From the NCBI RefSeq assembly GCF_001274775.1, contig NZ_LGUE01000008.1, positions 237,534 through 301,533 on the forward strand: DNA of 64,000 nucleotides, in the 5' to 3' direction. A program made the position numbers and the translations under genes. The notes under the pieces are model-generated. The model saw only the letters and a list, made by a program, of their open reading frames with translations, was not told the origin of the DNA and made no database searches. Every line of letters begins with the position of its first letter. Position 1 is the first letter of the stretch. Of this stretch, positions 41,246 to 53,297 are shown piece by piece. This DNA comes from Rossellomorea marisflavi. Lineage in GTDB: Bacteria > Bacillota > Bacilli > Bacillales > Bacillaceae_B.

Positions 41246-42532
41246 TTACGATTTTAGTTGTTCCAATTCTTCCTCGGTCATCTTCTCTCTCCAGATGGTT
41301 GCACCCAATCCTTCGAGTTTTTCGACGAGGTCGCTGTAGCCGCGATCGATATGTTCCAACCCCGTGACTTCCGTGACACCTTCCCCCATGAGTCCGGCAA
41401 TGACAAGAGCCGCACCAGCGCGAAGGTCACTTGCCTTCACCTTGGCTCCCTGCAGTTGTACAGGTCCATTGACGATGGCGGAACGCCCCTCGACCTTGAT
41501 CGTTGCATTCATCCTTCTGAGCTCGTCAATATGCTTGAATCGCGCAGAATAGATCGTGTCAGTCACCACAGCTGAACCTTCCGCCCTATTCAGGAGGGTC
41601 GTGAACGGCTGCTGGAGGTCAGTCGGGAAACCAGGGTAGACGAGGGTCTTCACGTCGACGGCTTTGAGCTTGTCCGCCCTGCCGATGAAGATCTGATCAT
41701 CGTTCGTCTCCACAGGTACACCCATTTCCCTGAGCTTGGCAATAACAGATTCCATATGGAGGGGAATGACATTATCGACCAATACGCCTTTGCCGACGGC
41801 AGCAGCCAGAATCATGAATGTCCCTGCCTCGATCCGATCAGGGATGATTGTGTGGCGGCATCCGTGAAGTTCATCGACTCCATCGATCCGTATCACGTCG
41901 GTGCCTGCCCCTTTGATCTTCGCACCCATATTCGATAGAAGCGTAGCCACATCGATGATTTCCGGTTCTTTGGCCGCGTTTTCGATGACGGTACGGCCTT
42001 TTGCCCGGACGGCTGCAAGCATGATGTTGATGGTGGCTCCTACGCTTACCACATCAAGATAGATCCTGGCGCCCCTGAGTTCCTCAGCACGGAGATAGAT
42101 GGCTCCCTGCTCATTCGTCACTTCGGCCCCCAAGGCCTCAAAGCCTTTGATATGCTGGTCAATGGGGCGGGGTCCAAGGTGGCATCCTCCAGGCAGGCCG
42201 ATGACGGCTTTCTTGAAGCGTCCAAGCATGGCACCCATTAAATAGTAGGAAGCACGAAGTTTTTTTACTTTTCCGCTCGGCAGAGGCATGGACACCATGC
42301 TGGATGGATCGACATTCATTTCTCCATCATCACCGAGGCTGACCGTACCCCCGATTTCTTCGAGGAGGTCTTTGAGCGTCCGTACATCCGAGATATCCGG
42401 AAGCCCTTCAATCGTCACAGGGGAATCGGCCAAAATGGTAGCCGGGATCAGGGCGACGGCGCTGTTTTTCGCACCACTTACCTTGATGGTCCCCTCAAGC
42501 GGATAGCCGCCTGCAATTTTAAGCTTTTCCAT
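41246..42532 (-). CDS. murZ: UDP-N-acetylglucosamine enolpyruvyl transferase (second paralogue)
   Basis: Transfers enolpyruvate from PEP to UDP-GlcNAc, the first committed step of peptidoglycan precursor synthesis. 428 residues with the two-domain EPT fold. Catalytic Cys117 lies in [15 protein letters not shown], the residue attacked by fosfomycin. Its place between fsa and glpX identifies it as the MurZ/MurAB paralogue of Bacillus. SD AGGAAGGGAG precedes the ATG. Confidence 0.94.
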   Translation of the reverse strand: MEKLKIAGGYPLEGTIKVSGAKNSAVALIPATILADSPVTIEGLPDISDVRTLKDLLEEIGGTVSLGDDGEMNVDPSSMVSMPLPSGKVKKLRASYYLMGAMLGRFKKAVIGLPGGCHLGPRPIDQHIKGFEALGAEVTNEQGAIYLRAEELRGARIYLDVVSVGATINIMLAAVRAKGRTVIENAAKEPEIIDVATLLSNMGAKIKGAGTDVIRIDGVDELHGCRHTIIPDRIEAGTFMILAAAVGKGVLVDNVIPLHMESVIAKLREMGVPVETNDDQIFIGRADKLKAVDVKTLVYPGFPTDLQQPFTTLLNRAEGSAVVTDTIYSARFKHIDELRRMNATIKVEGRSAIVNGPVQLQGAKVKASDLRAGAALVIAGLMGEGVTEVTGLEHIDRGYSDLVEKLEGLGATIWREKMTEEELEQLKS

Positions 42533-42696
42533 AGTTAAACTCCCTTCCTTGCTGCACAGGTTTAAGCCTGCCAGCCAAAAGGATTAATTTTCCATAAACG
42601 AACCGTCTAAGAAGTATTGTCTACTAGTGTATACATCTTTCGTCAAATCATGTATGATTTGCTCGAAAAAATTCCACTCTTTACTATAACGCAGAG

Positions 42697-43338
42697 TCAG
42701 CGGTTGTTCCAGTCTGCCAGGAACGCTTCGATCCCTTTATCCGTCAGTGGATGATGGAACAGCTGCTTGAGCACTTTGAGAGGGACAGTGGCAATATGTG
42801 CCCCCCGGAGCGCTGCTTCCGTAATATGCTGCGGATGGCGGGTGGACGCCGCGATTATCTCTGTTTCAAGACCGTGGATGGCGAAGATTTCAGCAATCTT
42901 CGATACCAGTTCAAGACCGTCATGCCCGATATCATCTAGTCTTCCTAAAAAAGGCGAAACGTAGGTAGCACCTGCACGTGCGGCAAGGAGTGCTTGGTTC
43001 GCACTGAAGATTAACGTCACATTGGTCTTGATTCCTTCTTTAGCAAAAGTAGATGCTGCCGTCAGCCCATCCGGGGTCATCGGCAATTTGATCGTGATAT
43101 TCGGAGCGATCTTGGCCAGTTCCAGCCCTTCCTTGATCATTCCTTCAGCATCTAGCGCAATGACTTCTGCGCTGACAGATCCCGGTACGAGCTCTGTGAT
43201 TTCCTTGAGGCGCTCTTCAAAGGTCACCCCTTTTTCCTTTGCCACCAAAGATGGATTCGTCGTCACACCAGACACGATCCCCCAGTTGTACGCTTCTCTG
43301 ATTTCGTCCATGTTCGCTGTATCAATAAAAAATTTCAT
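42697..43338 (-). CDS. fsa: Transaldolase-like fructose-6-phosphate aldolase / transaldolase
   Basis: 213-residue short transaldolase (MipB/TalC subfamily; YwjH in B. subtilis). The Schiff-base Lys84 is in [13 protein letters not shown], with [11 protein letters not shown] at the N-terminus. Most Bacillus members act as transaldolases in the pentose phosphate pathway despite the aldolase name. Located between fba and murZ in the conserved order, behind GGGGGAGAGG. Confidence 0.93.
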   Translation of the reverse strand: MKFFIDTANMDEIREAYNWGIVSGVTTNPSLVAKEKGVTFEERLKEITELVPGSVSAEVIALDAEGMIKEGLELAKIAPNITIKLPMTPDGLTAASTFAKEGIKTNVTLIFSANQALLAARAGATYVSPFLGRLDDIGHDGLELVSKIAEIFAIHGLETEIIAASTRHPQHITEAALRGAHIATVPLKVLKQLFHHPLTDKGIEAFLADWNNR

Positions 43339-43392
43339 TTCCCTCTCCCCCAGGTTTCGACAAAATTTTCAATCAACTTAAATGAACGGAAA

Positions 43393-43426
43393 GGACTGGA
43401 CCAGTCATTTTCACTGGTGCCAGTCC
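43393..43426 (-). terminator. Terminator of fba
   Basis: On the minus strand GGACTGG-CCAGT pairs with ACTGG-CCAGTCC with a small internal bulge around a 7-base loop; the T tract is short. Confidence 0.65.
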
Positions 43427-43507
43427 CATCCATCTGCATTCTATACATACCACAAAAGGGAAAAGACTAACCTGACGGCACGCTTTTCCTACTTTTGACC
43501 TTATTGA

Positions 43508-44365
43508 TTACGCTTGGTTAGAAGAACCGAATTCACGCATTTTACCGATTACTGTCGCTTTGATTGCTTCGCGAGCAGGTCCGAGGTATTTACGTGGATC
43601 GTATACTTCAGAATCAGCAGCAAGTACTTCGCGTACTTTCTTAGCTGAAGCGATTTGGTTTTCAGTGTTCACGTTGATTTTAGCAGTTCCGTAAGAGATC
43701 GCTTTTTGGATATCTTTTGTCGGAATACCAGTACCACCGTGAAGTACTAGAGGAACACCAGTAGCTGCTCCGATTTCTTCCATTTCTTTGAAGCCTAGGT
43801 TTGGTTCACCTTTGTAAGGACCGTGAACAGAACCAAGAGCTGGAGCAAGTGTATCAATACCAGTACGTTCTACTAGTTCTTGACACTCTTTAGGGTCAGC
43901 ATAGATTACGCCATCAGCGATGACATCATCTTCTTGACCGCCCACTGTTCCAAGTTCAGCTTCAACAGAAACACCTTTTGAGTGAGCATATTCAACCACT
44001 TTGGAAGTGATTTCGATATTTTCTTCGAAAGGACCGTGTGAAGCATCGATCATAACAGATGTGAATCCAGCATCGATCGCTTCTTTACATTTATCGAAGC
44101 TTGAACCGTGGTCCAAGTGGATCGCAACAGGTACAGTGATGTTCAAGTCTTCCATAAGACCTTCAACAATCTTCACGACTGTTTTGAATCCGCTCATGTA
44201 ACGTGCCGCACCTTCAGAAACACCTAGAATGACAGGTGATTTCTCTTCTTCTGCAGCTTGCAGGATCGCTTGAGTGAACTCAAGGTTGTTCAGGTTGAAC
44301 TGACCAACTGCATAGTTTTTTTCTTTTGCTTGAATAAGCATGTCTTTCATAGACACTAAAGGCAT
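43508..44365 (-). CDS. fba: Fructose-bisphosphate aldolase class II
   Basis: Zinc-dependent aldol cleavage of fructose 1,6-bisphosphate in glycolysis. 285 residues; metal ligands in [11 protein letters not shown] (His, Asp) and [10 protein letters not shown], and substrate motif KINVNTENQ. The codon use is clearly more biased than in its neighbours, as expected for a highly expressed gene. AAGGAGG precedes the ATG. Promoter at 44462-44491. Confidence 0.97.
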   Translation of the reverse strand: MPLVSMKDMLIQAKEKNYAVGQFNLNNLEFTQAILQAAEEEKSPVILGVSEGAARYMSGFKTVVKIVEGLMEDLNITVPVAIHLDHGSSFDKCKEAIDAGFTSVMIDASHGPFEENIEITSKVVEYAHSKGVSVEAELGTVGGQEDDVIADGVIYADPKECQELVERTGIDTLAPALGSVHGPYKGEPNLGFKEMEEIGAATGVPLVLHGGTGIPTKDIQKAISYGTAKINVNTENQIASAKKVREVLAADSEVYDPRKYLGPAREAIKATVIGKMREFGSSNQA

Positions 44366-44461
44366 GACTGTTTCCTCCTTTTATCCGTCAGTATACCATC
44401 CTGTCTGGAGATGGCGGTGTTAGTTATAGCACCATGTGACATTGTTTACAATTTCACTTGT

Positions 44462-44491
44462 ATCATACCAAAACAGAATAGATTTTACCAA
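44462..44491 (-). promoter_or_regulatory. Probable promoter of fba
   Basis: On the minus strand TTGGTA (44491-44486), an 18-base spacer, TATGAT (44467-44462). Confidence 0.5.
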
Positions 44492-44543
44492 CAGAGAAGA
44501 CGAAATGCTAAAAATACTACTATTTTTATTTTTCTAACAAATT

Positions 44544-44906
44544 TTAGGCAGGGATGTACTGTTTGACGGCCCGGCGGATGTCGTCGATATCAAATGGCTT
44601 AGCGAAATGTGTTAGAGCCCCAAGGTCTTTCGCCTCCTGGATCATATCGAGCTCACCGTATGCCGTCATGATGATGACCCGGATCCCATCGTCCTTTTGC
44701 TTCATCCTCTTCAGGATTTCAATTCCATCCATTCCAGGTATTTTCATATCAAGGAGGACAAGGTCGGGGGAATGCTGATCGACAATTTCCAGTGCCTGTA
44801 TCCCGTTCGCGGCCTGGAATGTTTGATATCCTTCCTTTTGAAGTACCTCATTCAATAGAATCCTGATACCAAATTGATCATCCACGATTAGTATTTTCTC
44901 GTTCAT
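44544..44906 (-). CDS. spo0F: Sporulation phosphorelay response regulator Spo0F
   Basis: Single-domain response regulator that passes phosphate from the Kin kinases to Spo0B. 120 residues: acidic pair Asp9-Asp10, phospho-acceptor Asp53 ([13 protein letters not shown]), the conserved Thr in IIMTAYGE and Lys in HFAKPFD. No output domain, as expected. A SigH-type promoter lies upstream, consistent with its sporulation control. Divergent from ywjG. Confidence 0.96.
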   Translation of the reverse strand: MNEKILIVDDQFGIRILLNEVLQKEGYQTFQAANGIQALEIVDQHSPDLVLLDMKIPGMDGIEILKRMKQKDDGIRVIIMTAYGELDMIQEAKDLGALTHFAKPFDIDDIRRAVKQYIPA

Positions 44907-44980
44907 AAAGCCCTATCCCCTCCGTTTATTGTATCGTTATGTAAAAACGTTCCTGCACTGATGCCCAACTTTTATTATAA

Positions 44981-45009
44981 GTAATTCTCTACCAAAGGGA
45001 AATATCCTT
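44981..45009 (-). promoter_or_regulatory. SigH-type promoter of spo0F
   Basis: On the minus strand AAGGATATT (45009-45001) and GAGAATTAC (44989-44981) with spacing typical of SigH (AGGAWWT ... RGAATWW). B. subtilis spo0F is transcribed by SigH. Confidence 0.65.
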
Positions 45010-45023
45010 CTCTTCCACAACAT

Positions 45024-45052
45024 TTTACTTCTTATCACGTCACCTTTATAAT
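45024..45052 (+). promoter_or_regulatory. Promoter of ywjG
   Basis: TTTACT (45024-45029), a 17-base spacer, TATAAT (45047-45052). Confidence 0.7.
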
Positions 45053-45095
45053 GACGTATAGTCCATTACTCGAAAACAAGGAGAATCCACTTATT

Positions 45096-45620
45096 ATGAT
45101 CAAGATGTTCACGACTCAGCTGACCGGTCTCTTTCAGCGGATTTCCAGCAAGCAGGAATTCGAAATCGAAGACTCCTCCCGTCTGCTGGCCCAGGCTGCC
45201 ATAGGGGAAGGCACGATTTACATACAGGCATTCGGCGAAATGGAAGGCGTGGCTGCTGAGGCCATTTCCGGCGCCGAGCCCTTGCCTTCAGCAGCAAGGT
45301 ACCACGAAGACGCCGAGCTCACGGAAGCCGACCGCGTCCTCATTGTCACCAGGCTTTCCACCGATGAAGAAGCCGTGACCTTCGCCCGCGGTCTCGCAGA
45401 AAAAGGAATCCCGTCCGTAGGGATCTCGGGTATCGTGTCCGGAGATGGGAGCCTCGAGGAGATCTGTGACTTCCACGTTGATACGAAAGTCATCAAAGGG
45501 CTCCTTCCAGGGGAAGAGATCGGGGAACGGGTCAGCTTCCCTTCCAGCATGGCTGCCCTCTATATTTATTTTGCCCTATCGTTCCTGATCAAAGAGATCC
45601 TATCAGAATATGAAGAATGA
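45096..45620 (+). CDS. ywjG: DUF2529 protein YwjG
   Basis: 174-residue cytoplasmic protein of unknown function, conserved beside spo0F in Bacilli. The sequence (IYIQAFGEMEGVAAEAISG, VLIVTRLSTDEEAVTFARGL, GISGIVSGDG) has the alternating pattern of a sugar-phosphate-isomerase (SIS)-like fold. The ATG at 45096 follows AAGGAG; the longer frame to 45051 starts within the promoter. One of the few plus-strand genes. A strong terminator follows at once. Confidence 0.87.
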   Translation: MIKMFTTQLTGLFQRISSKQEFEIEDSSRLLAQAAIGEGTIYIQAFGEMEGVAAEAISGAEPLPSAARYHEDAELTEADRVLIVTRLSTDEEAVTFARGLAEKGIPSVGISGIVSGDGSLEEICDFHVDTKVIKGLLPGEEIGERVSFPSSMAALYIYFALSFLIKEILSEYEE

Positions 45621-45658
45621 AATCGTCCCGCCTGATGATGGCGGTACGATTTTTTTTA
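45621..45658 (+). terminator. Terminator of ywjG
   Basis: AATCGTCCCGCC pairs with GGCGGTACGATT (one mismatch), followed by eight T. Confidence 0.9.
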
Positions 45659-46020
45659 TGTGCTTGAAGTTTCCTGGCGTGGATGTAGGTGACCGCTAGC
45701 GCAAGCACCAGGACGCTCCCCTTGATGATCTCGAACGCATAGTAGGCAAGATTCATCATGGTGAGTCCGTTGAGGAGGACGCCGATGAGGGCGGCCCCGA
45801 AGAAGGTGACCTGTAGATCGAATAGCCTTCTGTATAGGTCCGGTTGAGGCAGGAAATGATATTTATCGCCCCTGGGTGGCTAGGAGGTCGGGAATCCCGA
45901 TCTTCACGATGTAAAGGGAGTTGAATAGACGAATAAGTGCCCCACGGCAATCGAAAGCAGGATGACCAGCCACAGAGGCGCCTCATACCATACCATCAGG
46001 GAGGACGTGGTCACGGTGTA
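45657..46020 (-). pseudogene. Decayed sugar ABC transporter permease (RbsC type)
   Basis: Two remnants on the minus strand. The upstream piece reads APLWLVILLSIAVGHLF and then shifts frame into NSLYIVKIGIPDLLATQG, the membrane core typical of ribose/xylose-type permeases. After a stop and a large internal deletion the C-terminal piece reads TFFGAALIGVLLNGLTMMN, YYAFEIIKGSVLVLALAVT. Together they cover well under half of a normal permease of about 320 residues, and no start codon or partner genes remain. Not part of the B. subtilis order at this point, so probably the relic of a former insertion. Identification is by motif, by eye. Confidence 0.75.
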
Positions 46021-46118
46021 TGGAGTAAGTGATTTTTCATAAAGTAATATGGGATTTTCAAAGAAAAGGAACGTCGTTTTTTGTCGAATGGGTGAAATAG
46101 GCTGTAGTGGGGCGATGA

Positions 46119-46380
46119 TTAAGCTCTTTCATTCCTCAATTTATAGTAAATCCAACCTATTTTCAGCATTCCTGTCCCTTTTTCCGATACCCCTCCCCAT
46201 TTATTACCGACTTTTTCAATTTTACTTTCAACTTTCCGATTTTTTCTACCGACTTTTAACTTTTTATTTCCAACTCTTGTTTTTTCATCGAACCGTACTG
46301 ACAACTTTGGTGGTTTATTTTCAACTTAGAGCTTTTATGATCAACTACCGATGTTTATTACCAACTTCCCACTACCACTG
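46119..46380 (-). repeat. AT-rich degenerate short-period repeat
   Basis: On the minus strand the sequence spells degenerate 21-base units: VGNKKL, KVGRKNR, KVESKIE, KVGNKWG. The 61-codon frame (46119-46304) has no ribosome site I can see, and the DNA composition differs from its surroundings. I treat it as low-complexity repeat DNA rather than a gene; the rest of 46021-46445 shows nothing else. Confidence 0.5.
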
Positions 46381-46445
46381 CCCCTACTCCACTCCCTCCT
46401 CTTCTAAAGCGGAAAAAGAAGTGATCCTTTTAAACGCTTCACTCC

Positions 46446-46480
46446 ACAAAAAAACCGCCGGCAATAAGCCCCGGCGGCAT
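46446..46480 (-). terminator. Terminator of pyrG
   Basis: CCGCCGG (46455-46461) pairs with CCGGCGG (46471-46477), followed by seven T on the minus strand. Confidence 0.9.
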
Positions 46481-46495
46481 TCATTCATAGTGATA

Positions 46496-48248
<1,753 letters not shown>

Positions 48249-48329
48249 TTTTTTCGTTATACATGAGATTATAAGGGGTGAAGCGAAATCCGCCCCGATA
48301 CGCCCGTCTTCCGGGATCTTTCCCGAAAA

Positions 48330-48371
48330 AAATAAAAAACGCCCCGCTTACAAATCGTAAGGGGAGCGTTG
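48330..48371 (-). terminator. Terminator of rpoE
   Basis: AACGCCCCGCTTAC (48339-48352) pairs with GTAAGGGGAGCGTT (one mismatch), then a T-rich tail on the minus strand. Confidence 0.9.
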
Positions 48372-48469
48372 ATATACTCGATCAGTCCTCTTTTGAGGAG
48401 CCCAAATAAAATACTACCTTCCTCAAAGGAAGAAGTCAAGCATAGAATTCAGGACATGGAATGGAGAGA

Positions 48470-49027
48470 TTATTTGCTCTCTTCTTCCTCGTCTTCTTCG
48501 GGATCTTCTTCATCTTCATCCTCTTCATCGAACTCATCGATATCGAGATCTTCTTCTTCGTCCAGATCTTCCACGTCGTCAGCATCTTCTTCATCCAGAT
48601 CCTCATCGTCTGTAAGATCGTCCTCTTCCGTATCATCAAGGTCGTCGAAATCAAGGTCTTCATCTTCAAGATCATCGAATTCGTCCAGATCAAGATCGTC
48701 TTCATCGGTTTTCTTCGCTTTTTTCTTTTTCGCAGATGATTTCATCGTCGGAACGGTTTCTTCCTCGATTTGATCGACTGGATACCATTCACGAAGTCCC
48801 CAGCGGTTATCACCAAGGGCCAGGAACTGACCGTCGATGTTGAGGTCCGTATAGAACTGGGCAAGTCTTGATTTGACTTCTTCTTTTGAGGCACCTGTCA
48901 GACTAGTGATTTCATCAAGGATTTCCTGGAAACCAAGGGCCTGCTTTTTTTCTTTCAAGATGGCGTGGGCAAGCTCGATAAATGCTGTTTGACGCAATTC
49001 TTCTTTGGATAATTGCTTTAAACTCAA
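48470..49027 (-). CDS. rpoE: RNA polymerase delta subunit
   Basis: 185 residues. The N-terminal globular HARE-HTH domain (about 1-90, with AQFYTDLNIDGQFLALGDNRWGLR) is followed by a basic KKKKAK patch and a highly acidic disordered tail of Asp and Glu, the hallmark of delta, which speeds polymerase recycling. I favour the TTG at 49027 (LSLKQLSKEEL), eight bases after AAAGGAAG; GTG at 49036 would overlap the ribosome site. It is followed by a terminator. In B. subtilis it ends the fadF-acdA-rpoE operon; here icmF and other genes have come between. Confidence 0.94.
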   Translation of the reverse strand: MSLKQLSKEELRQTAFIELAHAILKEKKQALGFQEILDEITSLTGASKEEVKSRLAQFYTDLNIDGQFLALGDNRWGLREWYPVDQIEEETVPTMKSSAKKKKAKKTDEDDLDLDEFDDLEDEDLDFDDLDDTEEDDLTDDEDLDEEDADDVEDLDEEEDLDIDEFDEEDEDEEDPEEDEEEESK

Positions 49028-49279
49028 TGTACGCACTTCCTTTCTCTATTTAAACAATCTACTAGGTAGAATAAAAAAGGGCAAAAATTGTCCATTATCA
49101 GGTTTAGACCATATTCACCATTATAAACAAATTACAAGTCTTTATGCTAGAATTATCTAGATTTTACCGAACATTTTCTTCTAAGGGTCCGGACTGTCCG
49201 CTTCATAGACCCATTCAGGGAATACGCTCATCTTATAGTTTCTAAAGAAAGATGGCAAGCACTCATTCCCCAAAGGATA

Positions 49280-49325
49280 AAAAAACCGAACTCTGCGCCC
49301 GATTGAAAGGGGCGCAGCCGTTCGG
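49280..49325 (-). terminator. Terminator of the acyl-CoA/icmF operon
   Basis: CCGAACTCTGCGCCC pairs with GGGCGCAGCCGTTCGG, followed on the minus strand by TTTTTTT. The rest of 49028-49279 (rpoE upstream region) contains a TATAAT at 49125-49120 on the minus strand and no gene. Confidence 0.9.
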
Positions 49326-49336
49326 ATGCATACGTT

Positions 49337-52300
49337 TTACATATTGCGTCTATATTGCCCTCCGACTTCATAAAGGGCCCTTGTGATCTGACCGAGACTC
49401 GCCACTCTGACCGTCTCCATCAGCTCTTCGAAAATATTCCCGCCTTCGACAGCAGACTGCTTCAAGCGCTTGAGTGCTTCTTCCGTCTTGTCTCCGTGGC
49501 CCTGCTGGAACGCTTTGAGATTGCGAATCTGGATTTCTTTCTCTTCCTTGGTTGCCCGGGCTAGTTCCATCCCGTCCACATCCTCTTCAGAAGGAGGGTT
49601 CGGATTGAGATACGTATTCACTCCGACAATCGGAAGCTCTCCGGAATGCTTCTTCATTTCATAGAACATGGACTCTTCCTGGATCTTGCCGCGCTGATAC
49701 TGGGTTTCCATGGCTCCGAGGACGCCTCCGCGATCATTGATGCGGTCGAACTCCGCAAGGACCATTTCCTCGACCAGATCCGTCAGCTCCTCCACGATGA
49801 AGGCTCCCTGAAGCGGATTCTCATTCTTCGAGAGGCCGTGCTCCTTGGTGATGATCATCTGGATTGCCATGGCCCGGCGGACCGATTCCTCCGTAGGCGT
49901 CGTGATGGCTTCATCATAGGCATTGGTATGAAGGGAGTTACAGTTATCCTGGAGGGCCATGAGCGCCTGCAGGGTGGTGCGGATGTCATTGAAGTCGATC
50001 TCCTGTGCGTGAAGGGACCTTCCCGACGTCTGAATGTGATACTTCAGCTTCTGACTCCGCTCGTTCGCTCCGTATTTATCCCTCATGACCGTTGACCAGA
50101 TGCGCCTTGCCACACGGCCGATGACCGTATACTCAGGATCGAGTCCATTGGAGAAGAAGAAGGAAAGATTCGGTGCAAATGCGTTGATGTCCATTCCCCT
50201 GCTGAGATAGTACTCCACATACGTGAATCCATTCGCGAGGGTGAAGGCAAGCTGGGAAATCGGATTCGCTCCCGCTTCGGCAATATGATAACCGGAGATG
50301 GAGACAGAATAATAGTTCCTCACCTTATGATCGATGAAGTACTGCTGGATATCCCCCATCATCCTGAGGGCGAATTCCGTGGAGAAGATACACGTATTCT
50401 GCCCCTGGTCTTCCTTCAGGATATCCGCCTGGACAGTCCCGCGCACAACGCTAAGGGTTTCTTCCCGGACTTTTGCATACTCTTCGACGCTGAGGATGCG
50501 CCCAAGCTCTTCTTCCTTGATCTTGATCTGCTGATCGATGGCCGTATTCATATACATGGCGAGGATGATCGGAGCCGGCCCGTTGATCGTCATGGAGACC
50601 GACGTGGACGGTGCGCAAAGATCGAATCCTGCATACAGCTTCTTCATATCTTCGAGGGTACAAATGCTGACGCCGCTCTCTCCTACTTTCCCGTAGATAT
50701 CGGGACGGTGATCAGGATCTTCCCCATAAAGGGTCACAGAATCGAATGCCGTACTGAGGCGCTTGGCATCATCATCTTTGGACAGGTAGTGAAAACGGCG
50801 GTTCGTCCGTTCAGGTGTCCCTTCCCCTGCAAATTGTCGCTTTGGATCTTCCCCTTTTCGCTTGAACGGGAATACACCCGCCGTGTACGGGAACGAGCCC
50901 GGCACATTTTCTTTATATACCCATTCGAGGATCTGCCCGTAATCCTTATATCTCGGAAGGGCGACCTTAGGGATGCTCAAGCCGGATAAGCTTTTGGTTT
51001 TAAGCTCTGTCACGATTTCACGGTCGCGGACCTTCGTGACGAATGAGTCCTTGCTGTAAGTTTCCTTGAAGTTCTCCCATCCTCCCAGGATCTCCTTCGA
51101 TTGCTCCGTCAGTTTCTTTTCCACTTCGTCTTTCAACGTGGTGAGGGAGGCCGTGACATCCCCTTGTTCCCCGACGGCTTCGATGGCCCCTTCGAGCTGG
51201 AAGAGACGGCGGGCAAGATCGGACTGTTCTTCTGCTTTTCGGTGATAATTCCGGACCGTTTCTGCAATTTCCCTCAAATAGTAACGGCGGTCGTTCGGGA
51301 TGATGACGTTTTGCTTTTCTACGTCCACATTCTTCGAAAATCCTGTTTCCCAACCGAGGTTCATCTTGCCGTTTACGGTATCGACGACGGCGGCAAACAG
51401 TGCGTTTGTGCCGGGATCATTGAACTGACTTGCGATCGTGCCGTATACCGGCATTTCATCAAGATCCTGATCGAATAAAAGATGGCTTCGCTGATACTGC
51501 TTTTGCACCTGTCTCCGCGCATCTTCTGATCCTTTGCGCTCAAACTTATTGATGACGATGAGATCAGCGTAATCGATCATATCGATCTTTTCCAACTGTG
51601 ATGGTGCACCGAACTCGCTTGTCATCACATACATGGACAGATCACAGATCTCTGCGATTTCCGCATCCCCCTGACCGATACCACTCGTTTCCACCACGAC
51701 AAGATCATAACCTGCCGCTTTCACGACATTGATGGCGTCCTGGATGGCGAGGGAAAGCTCGGTCCTGGATCCGCGCGTGGCAAGACTTCTCATGTACACT
51801 CTCGGGTTGAAGATGGCGTTCATCCGGATCCTGTCACCAAGGAGTGCCCCGCCTGTCTTCTGTTTCGTCGGGTCGATGGACAAGACCGCAATCTTCTTGT
51901 CTGGCAGTTCGTTCAGGAAGCGGCGGATCAGTTCATCCGTAAGGGAACTTTTTCCCGCTCCCCCCGTTCCCGTGATTCCAAGGACCGGTACTTTGCTTGC
52001 GAGACCTTTGATTTCCGTGAAGACCGATTGAGCAGCGGCTGCCACTTCCTCCTTGGCACCTACCTGGTACTCAGCGAGTGAAATCAACCTGGAGATCGCA
52101 TTGACGCTCCCACCTGCGAGATTTTCCACTTCCTTGCTTTCCGTCCCTTTGATCGTCGGGTAGTCGCATTCCTCGATCATCCGGTTGATCATCCCTTGAA
52201 GGCCCTGTGTCCTTCCGTCTTCCGGTGAGAAGATCCGGGCGATGCCGTATTCATGAAGCTCCTTGATCTCTTTCGGGATGATGACACCGCCACCTCCGCC

Positions 52301-52594
52301 GTAGATGCGGATATGGCCGGCACCCCTCTCGTTTAGAAGATCATACATGTATTTGAAATATTCGACGTGTCCACCCTGGTAAGAGGAGATGGCGATACCC
52401 TGAACATCTTCCTGTATGGCTGCATTGACGACTTCTTCCACCGACCGGTTGTGCCCAAGATGGATGACTTCCGCCCCGCTTGCCTGGATGATCCTCCGCA
52501 TTATGTTGATCGACGCATCATGTCCGTCAAACAGGCTCGATGCCGTGACGAAACGGACATGGTGCTTTGGTTTATAGATCTCTACCGTGCTCAT
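49337..52594 (-). CDS. icmF: Fused isobutyryl-CoA mutase IcmF
   Basis: Adenosylcobalamin enzyme that interconverts isobutyryl-CoA and n-butyryl-CoA, fused to its own G-protein chaperone. 1085 residues: the B12-binding domain (about 1-140, with the [12 protein letters not shown] lower-ligand loop), a MeaI-type GTPase (P-loop [17 protein letters not shown] near 205, Walker B/switch [14 protein letters not shown]), and the C-terminal TIM-barrel mutase ([33 protein letters not shown]). Domain order is that of IcmF, not of split methylmalonyl-CoA mutase. Its start overlaps the tetR stop (ATGA). Links valine-type branched acyl-CoA to the straight-chain beta-oxidation enzymes encoded upstream. Confidence 0.95.
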   Translation of the reverse strand: MSTVEIYKPKHHVRFVTASSLFDGHDASINIMRRIIQASGAEVIHLGHNRSVEEVVNAAIQEDVQGIAISSYQGGHVEYFKYMYDLLNERGAGHIRIYGGGGGVIIPKEIKELHEYGIARIFSPEDGRTQGLQGMINRMIEECDYPTIKGTESKEVENLAGGSVNAISRLISLAEYQVGAKEEVAAAAQSVFTEIKGLASKVPVLGITGTGGAGKSSLTDELIRRFLNELPDKKIAVLSIDPTKQKTGGALLGDRIRMNAIFNPRVYMRSLATRGSRTELSLAIQDAINVVKAAGYDLVVVETSGIGQGDAEIAEICDLSMYVMTSEFGAPSQLEKIDMIDYADLIVINKFERKGSEDARRQVQKQYQRSHLLFDQDLDEMPVYGTIASQFNDPGTNALFAAVVDTVNGKMNLGWETGFSKNVDVEKQNVIIPNDRRYYLREIAETVRNYHRKAEEQSDLARRLFQLEGAIEAVGEQGDVTASLTTLKDEVEKKLTEQSKEILGGWENFKETYSKDSFVTKVRDREIVTELKTKSLSGLSIPKVALPRYKDYGQILEWVYKENVPGSFPYTAGVFPFKRKGEDPKRQFAGEGTPERTNRRFHYLSKDDDAKRLSTAFDSVTLYGEDPDHRPDIYGKVGESGVSICTLEDMKKLYAGFDLCAPSTSVSMTINGPAPIILAMYMNTAIDQQIKIKEEELGRILSVEEYAKVREETLSVVRGTVQADILKEDQGQNTCIFSTEFALRMMGDIQQYFIDHKVRNYYSVSISGYHIAEAGANPISQLAFTLANGFTYVEYYLSRGMDINAFAPNLSFFFSNGLDPEYTVIGRVARRIWSTVMRDKYGANERSQKLKYHIQTSGRSLHAQEIDFNDIRTTLQALMALQDNCNSLHTNAYDEAITTPTEESVRRAMAIQMIITKEHGLSKNENPLQGAFIVEELTDLVEEMVLAEFDRINDRGGVLGAMETQYQRGKIQEESMFYEMKKHSGELPIVGVNTYLNPNPPSEEDVDGMELARATKEEKEIQIRNLKAFQQGHGDKTEEALKRLKQSAVEGGNIFEELMETVRVASLGQITRALYEVGGQYRRNM

Positions 52595-53244
52595 ATGACT
52601 CCCCCTGTTCTTCCATGTGTCTCATATCCTATGACTCCTGCGAACAGCAGATCGATTTGAAGATTCATATAGTCTTCGAGTGAAAAGCGCTTTTGGAGCG
52701 CCCAGCGGCGGAATCCCCACATCTGCCCCTGGACGAAGACATTCTGTGCAAGGAGATGGATCCGCTCTGAATCCAGATCCAGTCGTCCCCTGTCCACACA
52801 GCTTTGGATGAGGCCTTCTACCATGCCGACCATTTCCATCTCTTTTTTCAAAACGTACGGCAGGGCGTCTTTCGACAGCGACTTCGCTTCCTGATACATG
52901 ACGAGCACCTCATCCTGCATCCGGTCCATCACCTGGAAGTAATGGACGATGCCTAGCTTCAGGCTTTCCATCGTCCCTTCTCCCACATCCAATTCTTCCA
53001 GCTCCAATCTTACTTGTTCATAGATCCTGTCGCAGACAAGATAGAGCACATCTTCCTTTGTTCGTATATATTCATAGAGCGTTCCGATACTGAATCCGGC
53101 GGCCTTTGCAATCTCTCTTGTCGTGGTGCGATGAAACCCCTTTTGTTTAAATAGTGAGACAGCCCCTTTGATCATTTGATCCCGCCTCTTCTCTACCAAA
53201 CGTTCATCCTTGACCGACGCATGCACTTCTCTTTTGTCTTTCAC
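52591..53244 (-). CDS. TetR-family regulator of the acyl-CoA operon
   Basis: 217 residues. The N-terminal helix-turn-helix reads [20 protein letters not shown] then [26 protein letters not shown]; a C-terminal helical ligand domain follows. Such regulators next to acyl-CoA dehydrogenases sense acyl-CoA. It lies inside the operon between acdA (53 bases upstream) and icmF (4-base overlap), so it probably represses its own unit. The start is GTG 53244. Confidence 0.9.
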   Translation of the reverse strand: MKDKREVHASVKDERLVEKRRDQMIKGAVSLFKQKGFHRTTTREIAKAAGFSIGTLYEYIRTKEDVLYLVCDRIYEQVRLELEELDVGEGTMESLKLGIVHYFQVMDRMQDEVLVMYQEAKSLSKDALPYVLKKEMEMVGMVEGLIQSCVDRGRLDLDSERIHLLAQNVFVQGQMWGFRRWALQKRFSLEDYMNLQIDLLFAGVIGYETHGRTGGVI

Positions 53245-53297
53245 TACAATCGACCGCCTTTCCGAGCGTTATGACCCCTTATCCCCTTTGTTTCTCT

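Noticed and set aside
48262..48300. B. subtilis-type CTP-sensing pyrG transcript start
   Set aside because: The TATAAT at 48273-48268 is not followed by the GGG-type initial transcript, and no good -35 is visible.
48369..48773. Plus-strand poly-serine frame
   Set aside because: It is the antisense of the Asp/Glu-rich tail of rpoE (GAT/GAA codons read as ATC/TTC or TCC/TCT).
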